DNA of 44,534 nt from an uncultured Pelagibacteraceae bacterium (GTDB lineage: Bacteria > Pseudomonadota > Alphaproteobacteria > Pelagibacterales > Pelagibacteraceae). The position numbers were made by a program, and so were the translations under genes. The first letter of the stretch is position 1. Every line of letters begins with the position of its first letter. Location: NCBI GenBank assembly GCA_902522225.1, contig CABYUS010000007.1, forward strand, positions 1 through 44,534, written 5' to 3'. The notes under the pieces were generated by a model that was given only the letters and a program-made list of their open reading frames with translations, was not told the origin of the DNA and made no database searches. Shown piece after piece: positions 7,954 to 16,109 of the stretch.

Positions 7954-9026
7954 TTAAAAAGTCCTTTTAATCCTTTTTCTGATGCTTCGCATACTCCCTT
8001 TTCCGTAATTAAAGCTGTGACGTATTTAGCTGGTGTAACATCAAAAGCTAAATTCATTGCTTTACTTTTTTTAGGATAAATCAATATCTTATTAACTTCA
8101 CCATTTATATTTTGTCCATCAATATGAGATAATTCCTGTGGATTGCGCTCCTCTATTGGAATTTTTTTATAGTCTTTTGTATTCCAATCAATTGTTGAGC
8201 TAGGTAATGCAACATAAAATGGAACATCATTATCATATGCAGCAAGTGCTTTAAGATATGTTCCAATTTTATTACATACGTCCCCTGTAGATAAAGTTCT
8301 ATCAGTTCCAACTATACACATGTCAACTTCTCCTCTTTGCATCAAAATGCCACCAGTATTATCAGCAATAATAGTATTGGGTATTTCCTCCTCGTTCAAT
8401 TCATAAGATGTAAGATTGGCTCCTTGATTTCTTGGTCTTGTTTCATCGACCCATACATGAACTGGAATTCCTTTTTTATGAGCATGATAAATTGGTGAAG
8501 TGGCTGTTCCCCAGTTAATGGTTGCAAGCCACCCCGCGTTACAATGGGTTAAAATATTTACAGTTTCTTTTTTTTTATTATAAATTTCCTCAATAATCTT
8601 TAAACCATTTAAACCAATATTTTCACTAAATTGAATATCTTCTTCACAAATTGAATTAGCTTCTTTTAAAGCAACATTTAAAAGTTCATTGCTGTTAACT
8701 AACGATAATGCATTGTTCATTCTGTGAACTGCCCACTCAAGATTTATAGCAGTGGGTCTTGCTTGAATGAGTTCCTTTGAACTTTTTTTTATAAATTCAA
8801 GACCATTATTTTCCATAACTGCCAATACAATTCCATATGCAGCGGTCGCTCCAATTAATGGTGCTCCCCTAACCTCCATTATTTTAATTGAATTAATTGC
8901 ATCTTTAACAGTTTTAAGATCTTTAATTATAAATTTATGAGGTAATTTTGTTTGATCAATAATTTTTACAGTTTGACTTAGATTGTCAAACCATATTGTG
9001 CGATATTCTTTTCCCTCTATTCTCAT
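7950..9026 (-). CDS. mtnA: S-methyl-5-thioribose-1-phosphate isomerase
   Basis: 358 residues, the usual MtnA length. It converts methylthioribose-1-phosphate, made by MtnP, to methylthioribulose-1-phosphate. Diagnostic blocks are MEVRGAPLIGATAAYG, LTHCNAGWLAT (with the catalytic Cys), DETRPRNQGANLT and VGTDRT (with the catalytic Asp). It belongs to the eIF2B-like fold and is cytoplasmic. I take ATG 9026, which overlaps the TGA stop of the hydrolase (TGATG), rather than the in-frame TTG one codon earlier. The next gene overlaps its stop by 4 bases. The neighbourhood of mtnP and a class II aldolase supports the assignment over an aIF2B-like role. Confidence 0.95.
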   Translation of the reverse strand: MRIEGKEYRTIWFDNLSQTVKIIDQTKLPHKFIIKDLKTVKDAINSIKIMEVRGAPLIGATAAYGIVLAVMENNGLEFIKKSSKELIQARPTAINLEWAVHRMNNALSLVNSNELLNVALKEANSICEEDIQFSENIGLNGLKIIEEIYNKKKETVNILTHCNAGWLATINWGTATSPIYHAHKKGIPVHVWVDETRPRNQGANLTSYELNEEEIPNTIIADNTGGILMQRGEVDMCIVGTDRTLSTGDVCNKIGTYLKALAAYDNDVPFYVALPSSTIDWNTKDYKKIPIEERNPQELSHIDGQNINGEVNKILIYPKKSKAMNLAFDVTPAKYVTALITEKGVCEASEKGLKGLFK

Positions 9027-9934
9027 CAATTAATTTTTGAACTGATAAAATCTAATATTGTTGAGTTGTAAGAGATAAAACAATCAGCTCTATCCATATC
9101 ATGATAATTTTTTAAAGCCTTACCCCAAACATTACATTTTTTTCCATCTATTTTATTATCTTCAGAAATCACTACTCTTTTTACGCCTGATATTTCTTCA
9201 ACCCAATCTGTAAGCAATCCATCGAAAGGATCCTTTGGATGAGAAAAAACTAAAACTGGTAAATTCTGACTTTTTTTGATTTCATCAATCTGCATTTGTC
9301 TCATATCTGCTGGGCCAGCACCATCTTTTTCTCTAAATTTCTTTAAAGCCTCATCAACTCCAACTTTTTTTACTTTGTAGTTTTTTGTTAAATGACCATA
9401 ACAAGCTGGCATAAATGATATACCTCCAGCTGCTACATCAGTATATCTAGCAAGTAACATCATACTCATCCAGCCACCACATGATCTTCCAGTTACAAAA
9501 ATATTTTTTTTATCAAATCCTTGGCTTTCAAATTTTTCAATTAAATCTAGATTTGCATCTAATCTTTTTTCTAATTTTGGTTTACCTTTATAGGGTGCTT
9601 TAAATTTTTTTTTATTCCATAATGTTTTATAATCATCACCTTTAAGTTTTCCAGTACAAAATAGATAAACTAAAATTTCTTTATCGTTAATTTTTTTTCC
9701 AACTAGAGAAGAAATATTTTGCATACCACTTTTCCATGCGCAATCACTTGACGGCCCATCATGTGATTTTTGACCATGATTATAAATTAATATTATTTTA
9801 TTTTCTGGGTTGTTAATATTTTGATCTTTTAAATATCCAGCCTTGCTCGTTAAAAAACCATCCTTAGTAATTTTATCAGCTAAAACACTAGTAGAGAAAA
9901 GTAGAAATAATAATATTATGTTTATTTTTTTCAT
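9026..9934 (-). CDS. Secreted alpha/beta-hydrolase (PHB-depolymerase/esterase-like)
   Basis: 302 residues. A clear signal peptide (MKKINIILLFLLFSTSVLA) is followed by an alpha/beta-hydrolase. The nucleophile elbow is GRSCGGWMS near residues 149-157. An acid candidate lies in SHPKDPFDG, and a His candidate in NYHDMDRADCF close to the C-terminus. The fold resembles extracellular esterase/PHB-depolymerase-like or prolyl-oligopeptidase-like hydrolases. It sits between mtnP (ATGA overlap) and mtnA (TGATG overlap), so it is translationally coupled to MTA salvage although it is exported to the periplasm. No substrate can be read from the sequence. Confidence 0.8.
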   Translation of the reverse strand: MKKINIILLFLLFSTSVLADKITKDGFLTSKAGYLKDQNINNPENKIILIYNHGQKSHDGPSSDCAWKSGMQNISSLVGKKINDKEILVYLFCTGKLKGDDYKTLWNKKKFKAPYKGKPKLEKRLDANLDLIEKFESQGFDKKNIFVTGRSCGGWMSMMLLARYTDVAAGGISFMPACYGHLTKNYKVKKVGVDEALKKFREKDGAGPADMRQMQIDEIKKSQNLPVLVFSHPKDPFDGLLTDWVEEISGVKRVVISEDNKIDGKKCNVWGKALKNYHDMDRADCFISYNSTILDFISSKIN

Positions 9935-10803
9935 TTATTTAATGCTCTTCCAGCAATAGTTTTTAATTTCTTTATTGTTTTTTTTGATCTCTTTTTATGA
10001 TCTGTAATTATGGCTACATCTAAGCAATTAGTAGCTGGGTCTTTTGGATCAATATGATCTTCAAAATTTTCTATTATAGCTTTAACCATATTTTTTGCCT
10101 TTTGAGCATTTGATAATAAAACTTTAATCACTGACTGGACGTCAACATTTTCATGATCAGGATGCCAACAATCATAATCAGTAACCATTGAAACTGATGC
10201 GTATCTTATTTCAGCTTCTCTTGATAATTTTGCTTCAGGCATATTTGTCATTCCAATAACATCCGCATTCCATGTTCTATAAAGTTCAGATTCAGCTAAT
10301 GTTGAAAATTGAGGACCTTCCATTACTAAATAAGTCCCACCTCTTTGATAAGTTATCTTTTCTTTTTTAATTGCCTCTTCACATGCATTCATTAAGCTAT
10401 TTGATGTTGGATGAGCCATAGAGACATGAGCGACAATGTCTTCATCAAAAAAAGTTTTATTTCTTGCAAATGTTCTATCGATAAATTGATCAACCAATAC
10501 AAAAGTTCCAGGTGAAAGTTTTTCTTTTAAAGAACCTACTGCAGATATTGATACTATATCTGTTACTCCAAGCTGTTTTAATGCATCTATATTAGCTCTA
10601 AAATTAATTTTTGAGGGAGATATTACATGACCCCTACCATGTCTTGGTAAAAAAAGTACTTCCTTATTATTATATTGGGCTTTTAATATTTTATCTGAAG
10701 TCTTTCCCCAAGGTGTTTTAACCTTGATTTCTTTTCTTTTTTTAAACTCTTCAATATCATAAAGACCACTACCGCCTATAATTGCTAATTTATTTTTTCC
10801 CAT
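9931..10803 (-). CDS. mtnP: S-methyl-5'-thioadenosine phosphorylase
   Basis: 290 residues, a full-length MTA phosphorylase of the trimeric PNP family. It splits methylthioadenosine with phosphate into adenine and methylthioribose-1-phosphate. Diagnostic segments are IIGGSGLYDIEEF, LPRHGRGHVISPS, MEGPQFSTLAESE, GMTNMPEAKLSREAE and MVTDYDCWHP. It is the first gene of the minus-strand run that continues through mtnA and the aldolase to speDE, the source of the methylthioadenosine. The gene for adenine phosphoribosyltransferase, which recovers the other product, diverges 44 bases away. Confidence 0.95.
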   Translation of the reverse strand: MGKNKLAIIGGSGLYDIEEFKKRKEIKVKTPWGKTSDKILKAQYNNKEVLFLPRHGRGHVISPSKINFRANIDALKQLGVTDIVSISAVGSLKEKLSPGTFVLVDQFIDRTFARNKTFFDEDIVAHVSMAHPTSNSLMNACEEAIKKEKITYQRGGTYLVMEGPQFSTLAESELYRTWNADVIGMTNMPEAKLSREAEIRYASVSMVTDYDCWHPDHENVDVQSVIKVLLSNAQKAKNMVKAIIENFEDHIDPKDPATNCLDVAIITDHKKRSKKTIKKLKTIAGRALNK

Positions 10804-10847
10804 ATGAGTAGAATATTTAATAAAATTATATATTAATAATATTTTAT

Positions 10848-11375
10848 ATGAATTTAAAAGACTTTATTAGATCTATTCCAGACTATCCCAAAAAAGGTAT
10901 ACTTTTTAGAGATATTACAACTTTAATTAAAGACGAAAAAGCATTTACTGAAACAATTGATCAAATTGTTGAAAGATCTAAAAAATTTAAAGTAGATAAA
11001 ATTGCAGCAATTGAATCTAGAGGTTTTGTTTTTGCATCAGCAGTTTCTTATGTTCTTAAAAAACCGTTTATAATGCTTAGAAAAAAAAATAAATTACCTG
11101 CTGATGTTCATTCAATTGATTTTGAATTAGAATATGGAACAGCAACAATTGAAGTTCACAAAGATTCAATTCAAGAGAATGATTCTGTATTAGTTATTGA
11201 TGATCTTATAGCTACTGGTGGTACTGCTGAAGCTGCTGGTAAACTAATAAAACAATCAAAAGGTAATGTTTCTGGTTTTATTTTTGTTATAAATTTATTT
11301 GATTTAGGTGGATGTGATAATCTAATCAAAAAAGGATTTAAAGTAGAAAATCTTATTGAATTTCCAGGTCACTAA
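10848..11375 (+). CDS. apt: Adenine phosphoribosyltransferase
   Basis: 175 residues, typical for Apt. It forms AMP from adenine and PRPP in the cytoplasm. Features include the N-terminal adenine-side segment IRSIPDYPKKGILFRDIT, the loop AIESRGFVFASAVSY, and the PRPP-binding motif VLVIDDLIATGGTAEAA near residues 120-136. Divergence from mtnP (shared 44-base promoter region) puts both products of methylthioadenosine phosphorolysis under neighbouring control. A strong stem-loop terminator follows 7 bases after the stop. Confidence 0.95.
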   Translation: MNLKDFIRSIPDYPKKGILFRDITTLIKDEKAFTETIDQIVERSKKFKVDKIAAIESRGFVFASAVSYVLKKPFIMLRKKNKLPADVHSIDFELEYGTATIEVHKDSIQENDSVLVIDDLIATGGTAEAAGKLIKQSKGNVSGFIFVINLFDLGGCDNLIKKGFKVENLIEFPGH

Positions 11376-11381
11376 AAAAAA

Positions 11382-11400
11382 GGCCTCGATAAACGAGGCC
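11382..11400. terminator. Bidirectional Rho-independent terminator between apt and the betaine binding-protein gene
   Basis: A perfect 7-bp GC-rich stem, GGCCTCG / CGAGGCC, with loop ATAAA. It is flanked by a run of A on the left (a T run when read on the minus strand) and by TTAATTTTAA on the right. Convergent genes end on both sides (11375 and 11427), so it can serve both. Confidence 0.85.
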
Positions 11401-11426
11401 TTAATTTTAATTATTTTAAAGAATAA

Positions 11427-12434
11427 TTATTCTAACCAACTTTTCCATTTGTCTGGATTGTTAGCTTTCCATTCTGCAACTACTTCTTTAACGTCTCTTT
11501 TCTTGATATCAACTTGAACAAGCATATTTGCTTGGTCTTGGTTTGATAATTTCATTTTTTCAAAGAACGCTTTAGCTTTTGCATGTTTTGGATCTGCAAA
11601 AGTTTCAGGATTTCCATAGTTCATTGTGTAGTCTTTATCCCAACCAGTTGCTGGCCAACCTTTAGTTCCACAAGTTTTCCAGTTGTTAGCTTCTGTAAAT
11701 GTATCACCTTCACAAGTTGCGTAATCTGGAAGTTGAACACCTACCATGTCAAACTCTCCAAAAAACCAATGAGGAGACCATAGATATAACATGAATGGTT
11801 CTTTTCTCATGTAAGCAGCTTTAGCTTCTGCAATTGCAGCAGCTTCTGTACCAAGTTCGTCAGCCTGGAAATCAATTCCTAAAAGATCAAGTCTTTTTTG
11901 GTCATGACAGTTCCAACCTGCTACTGGACAACCAATTAATCTTCCTCTACTGCCTGTCTCAATAGTAGCAAACTTAGCTTTATGTTTGTTTAAATCTCTC
12001 CAAGTTTTAATGCCCATCTCTTCAGCAGCGTATCTTGGTATCCAGTAATCAGACAGACCGATAATTCCAGTAGTTCCTAAAAGATCAACTGTTCCATCTC
12101 CTTTGTAAGATTTAACAACTTTACCGTCATAGATTAAATCTTCATTAAACATTACATCGTCAGCTTCTGCATAACTTGGCCAGCTTTCACATGCAAAATC
12201 AAGTTCACCGGCAGCGATTGCTTCCCATAAACCTGTTCCTGATGGAAATACTGTTTGTTTTACTTTGTATCCTAATTCATCTTGTAGGATTGCTACAGCA
12301 ACTTCGCAAGTGATTATACCACCTGTCCAGTCAGCAATAGCAGCATGCAATCTTTTTGCATTAGCTTGTCCTAAAGAACCAACTAATAACACCAAAGATA
12401 ACAACAAAGCTGATATTTTTTTTGATATTTTCAT
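11427..12434 (-). CDS. Betaine/TMAO-type substrate-binding protein (ProX/OpuAC family)
   Basis: 335 residues with a signal peptide (MKISKKISALLLSLVLLVG, cleaved near QANA). The mature protein is of the OpuAC/ProX family: ADWTGGIITCEVAVAILQDE, SGTGLWEAIAAGELDFACESW (in two parts), and several tryptophans (WTGG, ESWP, WIPRY, LWSPHWFFG) of the kind that form the aromatic cage for quaternary amines or sulfonium compounds. Glycine betaine, proline, TMAO or DMSP are all possible; the ligand is not decided. AAGGGA lies 8 bases before the ATG. It is separated by 153 bases from the demethylase gene upstream, so it may have its own promoter while serving the permease and ATPase at 16110-19366. Confidence 0.88.
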   Translation of the reverse strand: MKISKKISALLLSLVLLVGSLGQANAKRLHAAIADWTGGIITCEVAVAILQDELGYKVKQTVFPSGTGLWEAIAAGELDFACESWPSYAEADDVMFNEDLIYDGKVVKSYKGDGTVDLLGTTGIIGLSDYWIPRYAAEEMGIKTWRDLNKHKAKFATIETGSRGRLIGCPVAGWNCHDQKRLDLLGIDFQADELGTEAAAIAEAKAAYMRKEPFMLYLWSPHWFFGEFDMVGVQLPDYATCEGDTFTEANNWKTCGTKGWPATGWDKDYTMNYGNPETFADPKHAKAKAFFEKMKLSNQDQANMLVQVDIKKRDVKEVVAEWKANNPDKWKSWLE

Positions 12435-12587
12435 AGTTTATATCCCTTATTAATTAATTAATTTCTATAATTTAAACGCAAAATCGTTCCGTTGTAAAGT
12501 TTTTATGGCACTTATTTTACAGGATTATTTAATAATTCTTAAAATATTTAATAATTTAAAGCTTTTTAAGTTGAAAATCCTACCCTA

Positions 12588-13766
12588 CTACTCAGGTATT
12601 GAAGGGATAGTTCTATCAATTCCTTTTACAATATTTTTCTTATGATCAAAAAATGGAAGTTGGACAATATTGGCCTGATGATTGCTACCATTAGGTAATT
12701 TAAGTGTTAATTCACGACTAAGCCAATCATTTGGTTTGTAAAATTTTACAAATCCAATTCCTAACTTTAAAGTAGGAGAAGGAACTCCCGCAGTAACGTA
12801 ACCTACTACTTCATTACCATCTAAAACTTTGCTTCCTGAAACTGGAGTTTCAGATTTACATGTAATTCCAAACATACAAGTTCTTTTATCTTTTTTGATT
12901 AATGCATCTCTTCCGATAAAGTCACCTTTATCCATATTTACAAAAAATCCTAAACCAGCTTCAAATGGAGTCATGGTGGTATCAATGTCAGTTAAGTTAC
13001 CAAACATCCCACCTTCAATTCTTCTAATTGTCATAGCTCTCGATGCAGATAGTTCCATTCCAAATGGCTTTCCACACTCCATAAGATGATCCCAAAGTGC
13101 TAAGTGATCAGTTTTAAAACCATCAGAAAAAATTTCAAAACCAAGTTCATTGGTAAAGCCTGATCTAGATACGTAAAGCGATTGGCCTCCAAGGTCAAAA
13201 AAATCAGAACTGTAGTAAGGCATTTTTTCGTCGATTTTACCCTTTGATGCTGCCTTCATTATATCTATGGATGCAGGTCCTTGAATTTGTAAGACCCGAG
13301 ATTTTGGATCAGAAATTTTAACATTATAATTAGAACTATGTGCTAAAAGCCAATCTTCGAATGGTCCATCAGCTTGAACAAACCAAAATTTTTCATCATT
13401 AAATTTGAATATCACTCCATCCATAAAAATTCCGCCTTGAGGTGTGCAGGCTAATGTGTAATACCCTCTTCCGACTTTAACATTGGAAAGTTTTCTAGTC
13501 GTCACTTTATCTAAGAATGCTAAAGAATCTGGTCCTGATATTTCAATTGGTTTTTCTGGTACATCAAAAATTAGAGCTTTTTGTCTTAACAGCCAATATT
13601 TTTGTATAGGATCTTCACCTATAGACATTGGAAAATATCTTCCAGCATATACTCCACGTACCATATCTGGAGAATTTGTTCTCTCAATGTAAGGAGATTC
13701 CTCAAATCTTCTTGCGCTAATTTTTATAGTTTTTTTTAAATCAGATAATTCTTGAAAATTTCCCAT
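12588..13766 (-). CDS. GcvT-family (aminomethyltransferase-like) probable THF-dependent demethylase
   Basis: 392 residues covering the full GcvT fold: folate-binding domain with ISGPDSLAFLDKVTTRKLS and LQIQGPASIDIM, the motif SRSGFTNELGFEIF, RRIEGGMFGN, and the C-terminal barrel with FIGRDALIKKD. It ends in a tail (LPFFDHKKNIVKGIDRTIP) that also occurs at the end of the paralogue at 36609. True GcvT has a YTGEDG-type segment where this has FTNELG, and a true glycine-cleavage gene set is absent here, so a methyl or formaldehyde-level carbon transfer from an N- or S-methyl compound to tetrahydrofolate is likelier. AGAGGA precedes the ATG, and the molybdoenzyme gene ends 11 bases upstream: one operon. 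Confidence 0.82.
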   Translation of the reverse strand: MGNFQELSDLKKTIKISARRFEESPYIERTNSPDMVRGVYAGRYFPMSIGEDPIQKYWLLRQKALIFDVPEKPIEISGPDSLAFLDKVTTRKLSNVKVGRGYYTLACTPQGGIFMDGVIFKFNDEKFWFVQADGPFEDWLLAHSSNYNVKISDPKSRVLQIQGPASIDIMKAASKGKIDEKMPYYSSDFFDLGGQSLYVSRSGFTNELGFEIFSDGFKTDHLALWDHLMECGKPFGMELSASRAMTIRRIEGGMFGNLTDIDTTMTPFEAGLGFFVNMDKGDFIGRDALIKKDKRTCMFGITCKSETPVSGSKVLDGNEVVGYVTAGVPSPTLKLGIGFVKFYKPNDWLSRELTLKLPNGSNHQANIVQLPFFDHKKNIVKGIDRTIPSIPE

Positions 13767-13777
13767 CTAATATCCTC

Positions 13778-16108
13778 TTAATTTAAATTAGTTTTTAATC
13801 TTAAAATAGTTGGTGGTTCATGAGCGGTAATTTTTGGAATAGTATCATTATATTTTTCTATCTCAACTAGACAAGAATGTGCAATTGGGCCTTGTCCTAG
13901 ATTTGATGTTCCTTTATCACAAGTTAAAACATTTGGGTTGCCGTGTTTGCACATGCTATTTGGCTCTGATAAATCTTTTGGATCATGCCACGCTCCAGTG
14001 CTCATTTGAACCACCTTTTCTCTAATTTTATTATTGATTTTTACCCCAGCCAAACAGGATCCTCTATCATTAAATAGTCTTACTATATCGCCATTTTTTA
14101 ATCCTCTTTGATCTGCATCCTTAGGATTAATTTCAAGTGGTTCTCTTCCATTAATTTTTAAAGATTTACTATATTTGCCATGATCTATTTGGCTATGTAA
14201 TTTATCTTTTGGTTGATTAGATATTAAATGAATTGGATAAATTTTATTTTTTTTCCCTAACCATTCGCATGGCTCCAACCATACTGGGTGTCCTGGACAA
14301 TCGTCATAGCCAAAATCTGACACTGTTTTAGAGAATATCTCAATCTTTCCACTTGGTGTAGCAAGAGCATTTTTAACAGGATCTTTTCTAAAATCTTTTA
14401 ACATTATTGTTGGTTCTTTTGGATCTCTAACTTTAAACCAACCATCTTCTCTAAATTTTTTATAGGTTGGTATTTTGATATTGGCAGCTGCAGCTCTATC
14501 AAAAGTTTGATTATAAATCCATTCCTGCCATTCCTCCTGGTTGCGACTTTCTGTGAATTTTTTTTCTACCCCCATTTTCTTTGCTATACCAGCGAATATC
14601 TCATAATCGTTTCTCGCTTGACCATAGGGATCAACTAATTTTGACATTGAAACAACATAAGGATCACGAGGTGTCATCATAATATCTTTTCTTTCAAGAG
14701 GAGTTGTGCAGGGCAAAACAATATCCGAACGTTTGGCAAGAGTATTCCAACACCATTCATTACAAATAATTGTATCAGGTTTTTCCCATGCTTTAATTAA
14801 TCTATTTAAATCTTGATGATGATGAAAGGGATTTCCTCCAGCCCAATATACAATTTTAGTATCTGGATACTTATATTTTTTACCATCAAAATTAAAATTT
14901 TCATTTGGTTTTAATAATAAATCACTAATTCTTGCGACTGGTATAAAATTTTCAATTTCATTTTTAGCTTGTGGAAAAGCTGCGCCTGGTAAAATTGTAA
15001 ATTGTCCACCAATATGATTTGTGGCACTATAACCAAAACCAAAACCACCTCCTGGTAAACCAATTTGCCCAATCATTGAAGCTAACATGATTGCCATCCA
15101 AAAAGGCTGTTCGCCATGATCTTGTCGAGTTAGCGACCAGCTCACAGAAATCATTGTTCGATTTGAAACCATTCTTCGGGCAAGTTCTCTAATCTCATTT
15201 TCAGGAATATCACATATTTCTGCAGCCCAATTCGCATCTTTTTGAATTCCATCACTTAAACCTAATAAGTAATTTAAAAAAATATCAAAGCCCTCAGTAT
15301 ATTTATTTAAAAACTCTTTATCACTTAGTCCCTCTATATGAAGAGTATGAGCAATACCAAGCATTAAGGCAGTATCTGTATTTGGGCGTAATGATAACCA
15401 TTTTCCTCCTGCCTCATCCATCAAATCAGATTTAAGGGGACTTACATTTACAAATTCAATTCCTGAAGATGCTGCTGAAATTATACTTTCTTTTTGATAA
15501 TGATTTCCAGTTCCTCCCTGGCAAATCTGACCATTTTTTAATGGAACACCTCCAAAACATACAAAGAGTTCTGTACTATTTTTTATTAATTCCCAACTTG
15601 TACAAGTATCGAGATAAGCACGATAACTTCCTAATATATGTGGAACCATTGCCTCTGCTGCTGCAAAACTATAAGTAAATTTTGAGCGAGTATATCCACC
15701 TATACAGTTTAAAAACCTATGAAGCTGGCTTTGTGCATGATGAAACCTGCCAGCACTTGCCCAGCCATAAGATCCACCGTAAATTGCTGAATTCCCAAAT
15801 TTACTTTTTACTCGATTTAACTCTTGTGCAACAATTTTTTCAGCTTTATCCCAACTAACCTCTACAAACGGATCTCTGCCTCGTAAATGATTTTTACTCC
15901 CTGGTCCATTTTCTAACCAGCTTTTACGAACCATAGGTGCATCAATACGGGTTGGGCCATGTTGGACATCTAAAATCCCTGGTCCGATAGGTGAAGGATC
16001 TTTATCATTTTCCCAACCAACTAGTTCTTTTACTTGACCATCTTGAACTTTTGCTCTGTATGTTCCCCAGTGTGAACTTGTTAAAGGTAGACCTTTATCT
16101 TTGGACAT
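13778..16108 (-). CDS. Molybdopterin oxidoreductase of the DMSO/biotin-sulfoxide reductase family, cytoplasmic
   Basis: 776 residues of the type III DMSO-reductase family (DorA/TorA/BisC). Active-site residues match Rhodobacter DMSO reductase: Tyr114 and Trp116 in GGSYGWASAGRFHH, and the Mo-ligand Ser147 in TYSFAAAEAM. Further family blocks are SWSLTRQDHGEQPFW, the glycine-rich GLPGGGFGFGY and, near the C-terminus, IHLISNQPKDKLHSQ. There is no N-terminal Cys cluster and no Tat leader, so it probably stays in the cytoplasm like BisC. By family it reduces an S-oxide or N-oxide. The Tyr at 114 is associated with sulfoxide use rather than strict TMAO use. It lies 1 base after the betaine-type permease and just before a GcvT-like demethylase. 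Confidence 0.87.
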   Translation of the reverse strand: MSKDKGLPLTSSHWGTYRAKVQDGQVKELVGWENDKDPSPIGPGILDVQHGPTRIDAPMVRKSWLENGPGSKNHLRGRDPFVEVSWDKAEKIVAQELNRVKSKFGNSAIYGGSYGWASAGRFHHAQSQLHRFLNCIGGYTRSKFTYSFAAAEAMVPHILGSYRAYLDTCTSWELIKNSTELFVCFGGVPLKNGQICQGGTGNHYQKESIISAASSGIEFVNVSPLKSDLMDEAGGKWLSLRPNTDTALMLGIAHTLHIEGLSDKEFLNKYTEGFDIFLNYLLGLSDGIQKDANWAAEICDIPENEIRELARRMVSNRTMISVSWSLTRQDHGEQPFWMAIMLASMIGQIGLPGGGFGFGYSATNHIGGQFTILPGAAFPQAKNEIENFIPVARISDLLLKPNENFNFDGKKYKYPDTKIVYWAGGNPFHHHQDLNRLIKAWEKPDTIICNEWCWNTLAKRSDIVLPCTTPLERKDIMMTPRDPYVVSMSKLVDPYGQARNDYEIFAGIAKKMGVEKKFTESRNQEEWQEWIYNQTFDRAAAANIKIPTYKKFREDGWFKVRDPKEPTIMLKDFRKDPVKNALATPSGKIEIFSKTVSDFGYDDCPGHPVWLEPCEWLGKKNKIYPIHLISNQPKDKLHSQIDHGKYSKSLKINGREPLEINPKDADQRGLKNGDIVRLFNDRGSCLAGVKINNKIREKVVQMSTGAWHDPKDLSEPNSMCKHGNPNVLTCDKGTSNLGQGPIAHSCLVEIEKYNDTIPKITAHEPPTILRLKTNLN

Positions 16109-16109
16109 T

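Noticed and set aside
12435-12587. Promoter for the betaine binding-protein gene
   Set aside because: On the minus strand TTTACA (12498-12493) and TTAAAT (12475-12470) are 17 bases apart, but TTAAAT is a poor -10 box and such pairs are frequent in AT-rich DNA.
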